DNA of 64,000 nt. Origin: Metaphire vulgaris (Eukaryota > Annelida > Clitellata > Crassiclitellata > Megascolecidae). The notes below the pieces were generated by a model, which saw only the letters and a program-made list of their open reading frames with translations, searched no databases and was not told the origin of the DNA. Below, piece by piece: positions 1-11,750 of the stretch (position 1 is the stretch's first letter; each line of letters begins with the position of its first letter). Where the stretch lies: positions 3,539,462 to 3,603,461 of the forward strand of contig CM030862.1 of assembly GCA_018105865.1 (NCBI GenBank), written 5' to 3'. The position numbers and the translations under genes are program-made.

Positions 1-712
1 CTCCCCCGGAAAATTTCCCCGGACAAACCCCTGGTCTTTTGCCTAGGACATTACCCCCGCAACTCCCACCCACCCCCTCCGAAAATTTCCTCTAAGGAAA
101 ATTCCTCGGAAATATCCAACGATGACGTTAGCAAATGTTGAAAAACATAGCAAAAAACCGGTTTCATAAAAAAGAAGCTATGCAAATCCATAATATAGAG
201 TTAATCCCTTTCTTAACACAATAGACACAATAGAGCCAATATATCTATATTTAATCAATATTACATTATTGATTCATCATATAAAGGATTTGTGCGTAAA
301 ATTGTTAATCAATTTCTTCCCAGCTCAAAGCGAATGTGAAATACTAATAGTATGACTAATACATAATATTAATAATTTAATATAATATAAATTAATAGGC
401 CTATTTTTAATACATGTTTATCTTTGTTAGGCTAATAATATTACATCATGCCTATGGCGACAGTTGCTCAATTTTGTCATTGGTTACTTGTCAGTTTCTA
501 GTAATTCCGTTGATTATAAACGCAAATGAGTCTGACTGTCTTGAATGACTCTTCATAAGAGATTTATACATTTCATACGCTATAGAGATTATAGAGATTA
601 TATATAATATAATATATATATATAATATAATATATATTATATAGATTATAGACTATAGACTATAGACTAAAACCGCCCTATAGACTATAGACTATAGTCT
701 ATAGTCTATAGC
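1..712. other. AT-rich stretch without a recognisable gene
   Basis: I see no coding signal here. A segment near 157-190 (CGGTTTCATAAAAAAGAAGC and following bases) recurs as a direct repeat near 1876-1910. Positions 576-716 are a run of short palindromes built on TATAGACTATAG. Confidence 0.5.
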
Positions 713-1180
713 AGGGTTTCCCAAACATTTTGAGACCGCCGCCCACTTCAGCGACCACAATCACAGCATGTAATATCAAATAATGCGTTAGGCCATCTGG
801 CGAAAGCTAGTTGAAAAGAATCTTCAGAGTTTAAAAAAATGGCAAAACAAAAGCTTTAATTCAATTAGAGTGAAAATATGGCAAATATATTAGGCAGATT
901 TATTCATGTTTTTGCCAAATAAGACAAAAGAAGAGAAATAGATCTTGAAATTTCTTTAAAATGATTTTTTAATTTTTTTTTCAGGAACATACCTTTTTAA
1001 CGCGTCTTAATAATCTTATGAGTAAGGCAAAATCGTTTAACCTCTAGTTTGAAGCTTACCCAGTTTCCTTATATTGGAGTTTCAGAGCAAAATGGTTGGA
1101 ATACGCTTTCCTTCCGTTATTGCGAAATAAAATTAATGTTAAAAAGTACCATAGGGCTGTAGGGTCTACTTGACAATTAT
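713..1180 (+). mobile_element. hAT-like non-autonomous element, 5' part
   Basis: It begins CAGGGTTTCCCAAACATTTT, a typical hAT-type end. The next few hundred bases match the copies at 13247-13720 and 29345-29830 and, in reverse, 18117-18874. The far end is missing or decayed. Confidence 0.6.
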
Positions 1181-1264
1181 GCTGAATGCAATGTTCTCAT
1201 GTTCATTTGCTATATTAGTTTGACTTTATTAACATTTTGATGCCATATATTAATTATATATGAT

Positions 1265-2072
<808 letters not shown>

Positions 2073-2153
2073 CTTTTGCCATCAAAGACAATGCTCCGAC
2101 AATCATCAAAACTGCCTGCAGCGTGTCTGTGTAGATGACAGCTGCCAACCCAC
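2073..2153 (-). CDS. SLC5 exon 7 (AVIYTDTLQ)
   Basis: Acceptor CTGTTGCAG, donor GTTAGA, 81 nt. It encodes [20 protein letters not shown] and the start of the next helix. This is the last exon visible before the window edge. Confidence 0.9.
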
Positions 2154-3511
2154 CTGCAACAGCAAACAATACTAAACTATTCGTGGCCGGACAAAATGTC
2201 CGCGGACAAAATGTCACGGACAAAATGTCACGGTTTAGGGTTAGAGTTAGGGTTACATTTTGTCCGCTGACATTTTGTTCCCATGACATTTTGTCCGTGA
2301 CATTTTGTCCGTGACATTTTGTCCGTGACATTTTGTCCGTGACATTTTGTCCGTGACATTTTGTCCGTGACATTTTGTCCGCTGGCATTTTGTCCTAGCA
2401 CCATACTATTGCGCGATTCTAAGTGGCATAGGAGGCATTACTGCCTGTGTGAAAGCCCCTAGGAGCGTTAACGGGGCCTGAACCCACTCCATTAACCTAA
2501 CGCTCCAGCGCGCAGCCCACTCTGCCATATTCCGACCCCTCCTCCTTCCCATAGCTAGTGATTTCACTGAAGAGGCGAATACCACTGAATGGTCGGACAA
2601 AGATTATGATGAGTCTTAGCAAGGAATGTCACATTATTATATTCGAATGCGGTTTATGTATTTTTAAAGTGTCAGTTCAACAAATGGCACTGCCATATGA
2701 CACTCTATAATATAATATATTACTTTACAACACTGAAAATAATCGATCTTGATAAATCAGAGTAACGTAACGTAGCATTTGTATAGCGCCTCTTATATTT
2801 CCACTCAGTATGGAAGGGTACTGAGTATACCTGTTACTGTCAACACCGCAACGATTCCAATTTGCAGAAGAATGGCCAGGTAGAGGTTCCAGCCAAGAGA
2901 TTGCTGAATGAACAGCGCACCTGTGTACAGGTTCACCTTAAAAACACAAAGCGGATTGTTTGACGATAAACTGAATACTAGATCCAACTTCAGTTGGGAT
3001 TCCATTTATCACGGGAAAGTATGCCACCATTCCTTATACTACGTGAGGCAAGAAGGCAGTGGCGGCTCCACAGGGCAGGGCCCGGGGGGCCCATGCCCCT
3101 ATTGAGTGCCTGGCTCCCCCAGTGGAACCCCTGTTGGGACCCTATACTTAACACTAAATACCTAACAACAAATGGTTGCCCCCTCCATGATTAGAAGTTG
3201 CCACCCCAACGGCCCTCCACTTGCCAAATCCTGGAGCCGCCACTGCTAGAAGGGGGCCTATTCTGGTTGGGATCGGTCGTAGGATTTGCGCAAAACCGTC
3301 GAGAAACCTGGATGGAAGGGTGCATGATCGAAGAAAAGCACGTGAATGTGTGAATGTGAAAAATAGCTACTTGTTGACCTTTTCGCTCGTCGGAGACATT
3401 TTTATCAGAAAATCTCAAAGTGCCCCCTCATATTACGATGTAACTGGACCCTCGCTACGCCACTGTTGATTAGTGATTACTATGTATAATTCAGAAAAAC
3501 TTTATAATTTA

Positions 3512-3567
<56 letters not shown>

Positions 3568-3999
3568 CCTATGCATATAGTGAGTGTGTGTGTGTGTGCA
3601 GTGGCGTAGTCAAGGGTTGGGGTTAAACCCTCTTGGCTGGTCGACCAAACAATTTTTATTGAGTATTTTATTGAGTATTATTATTCTGTGGGTGGAGGGG
3701 CGCCAAAATCGGATTTATCTGGTTTAGGGTAGCAAAAAAAGAAAGAAGAATCTTAAAAATAAATATGAATATAGTTGTACAGGGACTGTCCGCGCACTCA
3801 TATAGCTATATTGTAACTACTTTAACTAAGCAGAATAATAAGTAACGAGTCTGACGACCTTTTTTGTAAGGATTTTTATGGTTGGTCGTAAGCCCCTCTT
3901 CTGAAATCCTGGTTTCGCCACTGTGTGTGTGCGTGTTTGTGTGTGTGTGTGTGTGTGGTTTGTGCTTGCGTGTGTGTGTAGTAGGTTATGTTGTTTGTT

Positions 4000-4060
<61 letters not shown>

Positions 4061-7000
4061 TTTGTGTGTATGTGTGTGCGTGTGTGCGTGTGTGTGTGTT
4101 CAAACCGAGCATTTGGTGAAGATGTAAAGAATCAGAGATAGGACGGCGAAGTAGACTCGAATTCGTCTTCCACCGAAACGCTTGCTCAGGTATTCAGGCA
4201 TCGTACAAATCTACAAGAGAGAATTAATCCGACTGCAACACGCGTGAAATATCTTCCACAGGAGTAAACTTCCATTAAACTGCTCGGTTCGAGCTCCCCT
4301 CCAGAAATACGCTTACAAATAGTGATGAAATTATTGGAAGCTGCATGTAAACTCACTTTGCAAGCTAAGTAGACAGGAACGAAGATAAAACCAAGCAGTT
4401 GCAGCATCAGCAAAGCCTGAAACATGCATATCGATTGAATTTTAAATGTTTAATTTAAATATGTAGGCTAATAATGCTAACGTTTACGTTAACACTGCCT
4501 TAAACGTTAACGTTTACGCTAACGACCAATCTGCCTTTTTATGAATTACATCTCTCTATTTTAATCTGTTTGCTTGTTCGTGGGAACTTAGAAACGCCTT
4601 TCCCTGGAGCCTTTTGATGCTTTTATTAGTTGTTCGCAGGACAAAATGTCTTAGTTTCTAGATTAGAACATTTGCGTCAAGCTATTTTCTATGTAGCCTA
4701 TGGATTTTAAACGATCAGTTTACTCTAGTCTGTATGGTTTTCAACACAGAAGAAATCCTACTGGGCTGTCAATTAATTACTCAACAAAATAGGGGAGGGG
4801 TTTGAAAATGTTTGACAGTTGTTGACGGGGGAGAGGGGCAAGAAAAGTTGACGTCAACAATTTTTTTACAAATGATAAAAAATGGGAAATTTCATGGAAT
4901 ACTATTTATTACAACGGAAAAAAGCCTGCCAATCAAAAAAAGGCTATCACCACCACATTATGACACTTGATGAACAAAAGGAAAGGAAAAGGTCTCATCA
5001 CTGAAAAATAATAACCTTCTGACATAATTAATGGACAGCCCCTACTAATCCGCTTAAATCCAATTATTTCTATAATAAACTCGTGGCTTAGATTAATTAT
5101 TTGTATAGTGCACCAGATTATCCAAAACATGGTCTCGTTTTTGAAAGTAATTTTGACTTGTATACGCATACTAACGTTGAACTCCCACGCCCCCACCCCT
5201 ATGCCTCCGGCGGCCCCCGAACCAGCCAGGCCGATGAAGTGCTCGCTGCCAATGTTACTGACGAACAGCGACGCTCCAACCTTCAGAGAAACATACATTA
5301 TACGGCATCTCCCTTCAACAATTCACAGCCAGTGTTTATTCTAGGCCTTCTCGGGGGGAGGGGGGGATTTCGTCCTAAAGTTTGAAATCCCCTATTTAGA
5401 TATTATGTTACGAAGGGTGAGGAGGGGTTCCGCTTGTCAGGGTATTTGAAGTGGAAATAATATAAGGATAATATGATAATATAAGGAAAATAGGATAATA
5501 TAAGGATAATATGATAATATAAGGATAATAGGATAATATAAGGAAAATAGGATATTAGAAGGATGACGCTTTTTTGCTTGTCAGGTTTTTTCCAGAGGGA
5601 AAAAATATAAGGATGCATTTTTGTCTCCTTGTCAACCCCGCAACTTTTTTAACTCTTCCCCAATGTCTAGGTGGCTAGAGTAAACACTGATTCACAGCGC
5701 ATATGCGCAGATTTAGGAAGGGAAATGCGCTTGAAAATGTGACTTGAGCGGTTTACTATAGGGCTTCATGAGACTGCGTTCTCCTTAACCACTGGTTAAG
5801 GGGTTAACTGGTTAACCACTGGTTAACCACTGGTCTGACGCCCTCCTTAACCACTCAGATCACAGTTTCAATCAAATCAATCAATGAAATCACATTGCCT
5901 TCTCTTATCGACGATGCGAATGAGAAACATGTTCGTCTTAAGGATAATTATAATTTCAACGATATCTGAGCGCTAGTCGGGCGGATGAATAGGAAAAATG
6001 GATAGTAGAGAGTAGATATTTTTAACGAGAAATTCTGAAAGAAGTGGAAGTGTTTATTAATTTATTTATTTATTTGCAACTCACTGTATAGAATGTCATT
6101 GATCTCCCGGCCAGAAAGTATCCGCTAACAGTGTTCTTACTTGCTCGACATGACGCCTGTTAATAAGAAGTTAAGAAATAAGCCAGCAATTAGTATCTGA
6201 CAGTGCTCAATATTTCTGGAATTTGGGGTCTAGCCCCCGCCTTCCCATTGATCGAGGATGACCTTCAGTTGGTGCAGAAAAGCTTGGCTTTTGTCGTCTG
6301 ATCTCCCGCCCCAAATGGACGCTGAAAAATTTGCTGTGGGCGTATAGCTGGTCGTCTGTGCTTATTTCAGAAATCAGTCACTCGATAACAAAGTAAAATT
6401 AAATGCATTCGACTTCTTATTCGTTCAATAAGATTCAAGGGTATTTCTAGGATTATCAATTTGGAGGTGTGGGTAAATTTTGGGGGTCCCCTGCCAAAAA
6501 GTCTGCCAAGCAAAAAAAGGTCATCCCATAGCTGAAATTGGGGGGGGGGTGTTAGGGGGGTCGGTCTCAAATTGGGGGGCATTGAGGTGTTAAGGGGTGT
6601 AAAAATATCTCTGATAAGATTGCTTATGGTGCCATTTTCATGTTTAAGTTCAAAATAATCTGTCGCCATTAAAAACTTCTATCCACTTACTCAGTGTTTT
6701 ATCCAGGCCTGTTAGGGGGAGATCCCCCCAAAATCTCAGGGCGCCAGAAACCATGACTAATTTTATTCACGACGGGAGTTTTAACAAATTAAACACGTCC
6801 ACCGTTGAAAGTATTTCCAGTAAGAGAAGCAAAATAGGCCATCACCCGCTCTCTGCACTGCTTTTACCACTTTACTCTCCGACGTCGTCAAAACTCTGAT
6901 AAGCAAAAAGGGGTCATCACCAGTTTTTACACTGTTAGGGGCGAAAAATTGATGCCTTGCCCCGGGCGCCGAATACTCTTGCTACGGCTCTGTCTTTCCT

Positions 7001-7079
7001 TCTACATGTAGGCCTTTTTCTCTTAGCAGGCATGATTCGACTGGTGCTGACATACTACCACAAAGGCACTAAATAAGTT

Positions 7080-7133
<54 letters not shown>

Positions 7134-7381
7134 CACTACCACCACTACTACCACCACCACCACCACCACCACCACCACTGCTGCTACCACCACCACTGCC
7201 ACCACTGCCACCACCATACCACCACCACTGCTGCTGCACCACCACCACCTGCCACTGCCACCACCACCACCACCACCACCACCACCACCACCACCACCAC
7301 TGCCTGCTGCTGCTACCACTGCCACCACCACCACCACTACCACGACTACGACCACGACTGACCACTACCACCACCACCACC

Positions 7382-7445
<64 letters not shown>

Positions 7446-9366
7446 TTCTTCTCTAATAACACTGGTAAACACAATTTTTGTCACAGAATCGCTCTGGTCT
7501 GTTCCATATGTAGTTTTTCACGTAGTTTCCAAATATGTAATCAGAATTTTTCCATCACCCATACTTCAGGAGATATCGTCTATTAAAGAATATACCTTAC
7601 TGTGAAATAGCCAATGCAATTTTATTTCAGTAAACCGAGGTAGTATACAAAAAAATTTCATCATAACCAATTATGATATATTATTGTATGTTGTCACTTG
7701 TCAGCCACAGCAGAAATGTTGAGTCATGTTGTTATAATATATCCAGGCCCTTTGTTCTACAGTATTTGTCTGGCTGATACAAGCAGTAAACGATGGGTCA
7801 TGAATTGTGTGTTCTATTCTGATATGAGCAAGTGTGACTTGTATTATATTGCTTGAAATAAGCCCCATCTGGTGTGAGCTTGCCTAAATCTATTTAATAT
7901 AGAGCACTTAGTTAATATAATTTAAGGGTTATTTGTTCTTTGTAGTCATTTTGAAATGCCTAGAAAGTGTACTAATCATCCGGATTCCTTTTGCTACATT
8001 TGCGGTGATGTTACTTTTAAGAAGCAAAGAAGGCGTTTTACTCCGCTTGTTAAGACATGTTATAAGCTGTACTTTGGATGTGAAATTGGCGATTAGGACA
8101 AATACAGGGCCTCTCATTTCAGCTGTATAACCTGTGTCAGACTCCTAACAGGTTGGGTCAAGGGTGTTAGACACATGAAGTTTGCTGTTCCAATGACCTA
8201 GAGGGAACCAAGAGATCACTTGACATACTGTTACTTTTGCCTTACAAACATTGCAGGCATTACTTCCAAATCACAACAAACTGTCAATTACCCAAATTTA
8301 CCATCTGCCATGAGGCAGAAAAAAGTATGAGGCAAAAAACATTCATGATCCACTTGTGGAGCCGAATAAAGTATATCTACCTCCTTTCCATATAAAGTTG
8401 GGTCTCGTGAAGAACTTTGTAAAAGCCATGGATAGAAGTGGACTAGGATTTGCATATCTTAGAAATACATTTCCACAAATAAGTGAGGTGAAAATCAAAG
8501 AAGGGATTTTTGTAGGGCCTAATATTAGAAAACTGATGAAAGATGAAAACTTTGATGCTCAGTTGAATGACACTGAAAGAGCTGCATGGATTTCCTTTAA
8601 GATTGTTTGTCGCGACTTCTTGGGAAATAACAAGTCAGCCAACTGCACAAAATTAAGGGGATACTCTATTGAAATGGGATGTAACATGTCTTAAAAAATG
8701 CACTTTTTGCATTCACACCTGGATTATTTTCTGCAAATCTAGGAGCAGTAAGCGATGAACATGGAGAAAGGTTTCATCAGGACATTTCATTAATGGAAAA
8801 TAGGTACCAGGGCAAGTGGAGCTCCATTATGCTAGCAGACTATTGTTGGACTCTTAAAAGGGATGTTCCTGAGGTACAATATCGTAGAAAATCATATACA
8901 ACTACCTTTTAGGAGACTGCAGGTTACAATATTCATATAACACATATAATGTTATATGAGCAATATAGTAGAAATTTAAACTACGTGTCACTGAAAAATG
9001 TTACGTGATGGAGAATTTCTAAGTACATATCTGAATTCCTTGCAAAAAACTGTAATAGAATCAGACTTTTTCATTTCTGTGACAGAAATTTTTTTTTATT
9101 TTGTTGACTAGTGTAACATGCCCTATCCACTTCTTTTGTCTGAAGTTCTACTGTATATATTTAAACATTGCCTGTCATAAATCTTTTATTTTGCTAGAGA
9201 TAGCAGCAACTTAACGATTATTCGATTTAGATTAATATTATTGTTTATCGATCCTACGTAGACTCCAACTGCGATGACGGCGATAAAATAGATGACGACG
9301 ACAACGACGTCTTCCCAAGACAACCGAGTAACGGAGACGACCGGCTCTACGTCTGACGTCATCGTC
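2073..9366 (-). CDS. SLC5-family sodium/solute cotransporter, N-terminal part (7 exons)
   Basis: This is a plasma-membrane sodium-coupled symporter of the SLC5 (SGLT/SMIT) family. Exons in coding order are 9258-9366, 6085-6156, 5176-5280, 4357-4416, 4106-4210, 2831-2936 and 2073-2153. All have consensus acceptors and GT donors and the phases agree, giving about 211 residues from the first ATG (9362). Family hallmarks appear in order: a first membrane helix ([17 protein letters not shown]), [27 protein letters not shown] (the first-helix/Na-site region of the family), [29 protein letters not shown] and [10 protein letters not shown]. The wording is closest to myo-inositol carriers SLC5A3/SLC5A11, but SLC5A9/A10 cannot be excluded. 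The remaining two thirds of the protein should lie beyond position 1. Introns are packed with MITEs and microsatellites. An acceptor immediately precedes the first exon, so a further 5' exon is likely. Confidence 0.88.
2185..2398. repeat. 14-bp tandem repeat arranged as a hairpin with a telomere-like core
   Basis: GGACAAAATGTCAC units on the left face seven or eight CATTTTGTCCGTGA units on the right. The two sides are reverse complements. Between them is TTAGGGTTAGAGTTAGGG. The block ends about 30 bases from SLC5 exon 7. Confidence 0.9.
2405..2560 (-). mobile_element. tRNA-derived SINE, family B
   Basis: On the minus strand an A-box-like TGGCAGAGTGGG and a B-box GGTTCAGGCCC have tRNA-like spacing. 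They are followed by CACACAGGCAGTAATGCCTC, the same tail as the copy at 25372-25500. Confidence 0.75.
2831..2936 (-). CDS. SLC5 exon 6 ([12 protein letters not shown])
   Basis: 106 nt ending in phase 1, donor GTATAC. It encodes [20 protein letters not shown] and continues into a helix ending TVT(G). Confidence 0.9.
3057..3245. mobile_element. MITE, CAGTGGCGGCTC family, copy 1
   Basis: Ends CAGTGGCGGCTCCA and TGGAGCCGCCACTG, flanked by CAAGAAGG/CTAGAAGG (one mismatch). The interior matches the copies at 19909, 31407, 39627, 43935 and 63228. Confidence 0.9.
3246..3475. mobile_element. Decayed MITE-like sequence
   Basis: It resembles the segments at 41044-41204 and 50757-50935 (GGATTTGCGCAAAACC with AAAAATGTCTCCGACGAGCG-like parts) and ends in CGCTACGCCACTG. 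Copy 1 of the CAGTGGCGGCTC family appears to have inserted into it. Confidence 0.4.
3512..3598. repeat. (TA)n and (TG)n microsatellites
   Basis: A TA run of about 50 bases is followed by TAGGCCTATGCATATAG and a short TG run. Confidence 0.95.
3599..3923. mobile_element. MITE, CAGTGGCGTAG family, copy 1
   Basis: It runs from CAGTGGCGTAGTCAAGGG to CCTGGTTTCGCCACTG and is inserted in a (TG)n run, with TGTGTGTG on both sides. The interior is shared with 17558-17844 (AACAATTTTTATTGAGTATT, GGGTGGAGG). Confidence 0.85.
3924..4100. repeat. (TG)n microsatellite
   Basis: A long TG array with TTTG and TGCG interruptions. It ends five bases from the donor of SLC5 exon 5. Confidence 0.95.
4106..4210 (-). 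CDS. SLC5 exon 5 ([12 protein letters not shown])
   Basis: 35 codons with acceptor CTCTTGTAG and donor GTTTGA. It encodes [20 protein letters not shown] and a helix ending YIFTKCS. A long (TG)n array begins a few bases past the donor. Confidence 0.9.
4357..4416 (-). CDS. SLC5 exon 4 (second helix)
   Basis: 20 codons with acceptor GTTTCAG and donor GTGAGT. It encodes [16 protein letters not shown], matching the helix that follows the GAWEFN segment in SLC5 proteins. Confidence 0.88.
4417..5175. other. SLC5 intron with decayed MITE sequence
   Basis: Positions 4770-5095 resemble degenerate members of the TTTTTTGCTTGTCA-bearing families (for example AATCAAAAAAAGGCTATCACC near 4932). I see no coding signal. 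Confidence 0.4.
5176..5280 (-). CDS. SLC5 exon 3 ([13 protein letters not shown])
   Basis: 35 codons with acceptor TCTCTGAAG and donor GTTAGT. It encodes the most conserved SLC5 segment, [20 protein letters not shown], and ends AWEFN. Confidence 0.92.
5329..5689. mobile_element. MITE, CAGTGTTTA family, copy 1
   Basis: Ends CAGTGTTTATTCTAGGCC and GTGGCTAGAGTAAACACTG, flanked by perfect 8-bp repeats ATTCACAG. It contains an AT-rich minisatellite (AATATAAGGATAATATG, 5460-5560) and a TTTTTTGCTTGTCAG module near 5570. It lies about 50 bases upstream of SLC5 exon 3. Confidence 0.88.
5784..5855. repeat. Short palindromic tandem (GGTTAACCACT)
   Basis: TTAACCACTGGTTAAGGGG and related units repeat four or five times in alternating orientation. 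Confidence 0.8.
6085..6156 (-). CDS. SLC5 exon 2 (GYFLAGRSM motif)
   Basis: 24 codons with acceptor ATTAACAG and donor GTGAGT. It encodes the family-defining GYFLAGRSM segment after SKNTVS. Confidence 0.88.
6430..6995. mobile_element. Two decayed MITEs
   Basis: 6430-6620 has GCCAAGCAAAAAAGGTCATC. A second begins CAGTGTTTTATCCAGGCC at 6692 and contains GATAAGCAAAAAGGGGTCAT. It ends GCCGAATACTCTTGCTACGG, which matches the end of the 61737-62343 element. Confidence 0.55.
7079..7443. repeat. (ACT/ACC/GCT)n trinucleotide array
   Basis: About 365 bases of three-base units with ACT at both edges and ACC or GCC in the middle. The long open frames read through it are artefacts of the repeat. Confidence 0.97.
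7446..7954. other. No recognised feature
   Basis: AT-rich sequence without coding or repeat signals that I can identify. Confidence 0.4.
7955..8912 (+). pseudogene. Decayed repeat-family ORF (cysteine-rich N-terminus, unknown function)
   Basis: Reading from ATG at 7955, the protein starts [19 protein letters not shown] with paired cysteines. It continues through [33 protein letters not shown], the block 8356-8694 ([37 protein letters not shown]) and, after a frame change, [18 protein letters not shown] and [14 protein letters not shown]. Two in-frame stops early on (after FGCEIGD and after AVPMT), one near 8690 and at least one further frame disruption show it is dead. I recognise this as a multi-copy family of uncharacterised proteins in invertebrate genomes, probably carried by a mobile element. 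Its enzymatic role is not known to me. It lies inside the first SLC5 intron on the opposite strand. Confidence 0.75.
8913..9257. other. No recognised feature
   Basis: AT-rich intronic sequence between the pseudogene and SLC5 exon 1. Confidence 0.4.
9258..9366 (-). CDS. SLC5 exon 1 (first membrane helix)
   Basis: It encodes an ATG-led leader ending in [10 protein letters not shown] and the first hydrophobic helix. The donor is GTAGGA. A strong acceptor (CCACCTGTCTGTTTTAG) sits just upstream on the minus strand, and the next exon continues in phase 0. Confidence 0.85.
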
Positions 9367-9503
9367 CTAAAACAGACAGGTGGAAATATTTCCGAGTGAC
9401 GGTAAGCAAATACAAGTCTCCGGTCTTAAGACGTACCTGTTTGGCCTGGCTTAGAGGGGCGTAGCTATAGTGTGACCAGCGTCCCGGGACAAAACATACT
9501 GAT

Positions 9504-10073
9504 CAGAGATGGGTAATTAATCAATTAGGAAGTAATTGATTAGCTAATCGATTAGATGACCAGCTAATTCTAATTGTAATCAATTGGCAAATTTTATCAG
9601 CTAATCGTAATTCTAATCAATTAGAATTTACCTGCTAATTCTAATTATTTTTTAATTACATGACAATTAGCCATCCGAGGCAGCCTGAGAATAATGTTGA
9701 AACGCATGCTCATAGTATAACGCTGAGATGATCATGGTAGCATTAGCAAGGAAAAACTTACAGCTGATAGATTAAGTGTTTTGTGTGATTGCTGTTGACA
9801 ACTGGAAATGCCAGCCATTTCCAACCATTTGCAGCTGCATGCAATTACTGCAGATATTAAATTAGTATTTTAAACTGTTTTGCGTGGTGTGTCAACTGTA
9901 TCGCGAACATCGACAATCTAATTGTAATTCTAATTGATTAGACAGCAGCTAATGCTAATTCTAATCAATTGAACAAAGTGTAGAACTAATTCTAATGCTA
10001 ATCAATTAGGTGCTAGAAGCAACTAATTCTAATTCTAATTGATTAGATTTTTGTCTAATTGTGCCCATCTCTG
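9504..10073. mobile_element. hAT non-autonomous element with CTAATTCTAATT-rich interior
   Basis: Ends CAGAGATGGGTAATTA and TAATTGTGCCCATCTCTG, with perfect 8-bp target duplications ATACTGAT on both sides (9496-9503 and 10074-10081). Both flanks are filled with degenerate TAATTCTAATTGATTAG units in both orientations, and a unique centre lies at about 9660-9900. Confidence 0.93.
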
Positions 10074-10081
10074 ATACTGAT

Positions 10082-10780
10082 GGCGCCCACCTAAACTTCA
10101 GAACAATCTCAACTTGAGATACATCTAGAAAACGGTGACAAGCAAAAAGGGTCGTCGTCACTCTTCAACTCACAAAAAAGCCTTAAACCTTGACAAGCGA
10201 AAACAAAAGATCGTCGCCTATATTGATCCTAGGGTACAAGGCGCCCAGGGACAACTCATCCTAATGTCTCCCCCACAGGCCCTCCGAGAGAAATTCCGGG
10301 CCCCTGTGCAGAATGGCCGACGGGCCCTTTTCGTCATAATTTCTTGGCGACCTTTTTTTTTTGCTCGTCAGCCGTTTATTATAAGTGTTAAGTGTTGACG
10401 ACCTTTTTTTTGCTTGTCGCGGCCATTTAGCACTGTGTCCCGGGCCCCCTTGTGCTCGCCGGGCCCCTCTGCTGAACTGACATTTTGACATTTTAACCAT
10501 TCTTTAGTGTTATTATTCATTTTATTGTTAATTATACATATTCATCATCGGCCCGGGCCCCCTCCAGACCGCCGGGCCCCTGTGCAGTTGCCCCCCTGCC
10601 CCCCTCTCGGAGGGCCTGCTCCCCCATCGGCTTTATAAAAACCCTTGAAAAGAAAAAAGTTCGCCACAATTATATCGGTGCTGCTTTTACCTTTTTTGTT
10701 ACCCTAAACCCGATTTTGGCGTCCCCACCTCTGAGCCCAGGGACATATGTAGCCCTGCCCTCCTAGCTACGCCTCTGGTC
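10082..10780. mobile_element. Clustered MITE remnants carrying the GCTTGTCA module
   Basis: At least four copies of the module occur: ACAAGCAAAAAGGGTCGTC near 10138, a variant near 10193, TTTTTTTTGCTCGTCAG near 10355 and GACGACCTTTTTTTTGCTTG near 10397. GC-rich GGGCCCC stretches (10440-10620) alternate with AT-rich pieces. Confidence 0.6.
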
Positions 10781-10922
10781 TGGCTTATCCCGCTCAGATT
10801 GCTTCCTCGCTGGGCTGACTGACCTTTCCGGCTTGACCGGAATTCGTATTGGATTTGGTACGCCATCGGCTGATGCCGATGGTGGTACCATAGATGTTGA
10901 TTGATTGATTGATTGATTGAAT
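10780..10922 (+). mobile_element. LINE 3'-end fragment
   Basis: TTGGATTTGGTACGCCATCG and GCTGATGCC match the end of the LINE fragment at 46036-46440. A (TTGA)n tail follows. Confidence 0.5.
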
Positions 10923-11049
10923 TCTCGGGGTTTAGATGCTGCTGCAGAGCCCAGATGAAACTGCCACAGAAGACCCAACAATTTGTGCGCAAAATGCATA
11001 ACTGACTTCACCTGTTCACTGGAATCAAACATAGCATGTCAAATCGGTA

Positions 11050-11750
11050 TATAGGCCCACTCACTATACCAAAACGGCCTCCACAATCGCCACCTCTATA
11101 GTCCACTCCAAATTAGATTACTGTAACTCCCTCTACTATGACCTTCCCAAGGCCTCCATCAATAAATTGAGATCAATACAAAATGCATTGGGTCGCGCTG
11201 CTACGAAGTCACCTAAATTCTCCCATATTTCACCCATACTAAAATCATTACATTGGCTTAAAATAACAGAACGTATCCAATATAAGATAATAACACTTAG
11301 GTGCCTACATATAGCTCACTTCAGTCATCAAAACCTGTCTACCTTAGAGCACTGCTAACACCTCAGCCTCCCCGACACACATGATCATCATCTCATCTCA
11401 CTCTTTCACACCCGCTGAATCAGTCATCCTTGAAAATTTGCAACCGCGCCTTCTCATACGCTGAACCTGAACTTTGGAACTCTATCCCATCTTCCCTCCG
11501 CAGACTTGGACAGTTTCAAACAATGAAATCTGAATCCTCATTTCTTATAATTCCTGCATTATCTCCTCAAGTCTTCAGGTCTAAACTTAAATCCTTCCTT
11601 TTTCTGAAATCATTTCCTCCATAGCAGTGACAGGCTGCCCTTTGGATATTGACTATTGCCTGGCTGATCTTGCACCTTTCCCATAGCTATTTTAAGAAAG
11701 GCTGAGCGCCTATGAAGAAGCAGCTACTGCTGTGCTGCTTTTAAAAGGGC
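11050..11750 (+). mobile_element. L2/CR1-type LINE, reverse-transcriptase C-terminal fragment
   Basis: Translation gives IVHSKLDYCNSLYYDLPKAS, then LRSIQNALGRAATKSPKFSH, SPILKSLHWLKITERIQYKI and, after frame breaks, KICNRAFSYAEPELWNSIPS. This is the standard C-terminal end of L2/CR1-clade reverse transcriptase ORFs. The 3' tail is split by the MITE at 11751-12062 and resumes at 12063 with GCGCTATATAAATCAACGAG and (ACTT)n. Confidence 0.85.

Noticed and set aside
7023..7392. Long Val-, Gly- or Trp-rich open frames
   Set aside because: They are read through the (ACT/ACC)n trinucleotide array and are not genes.
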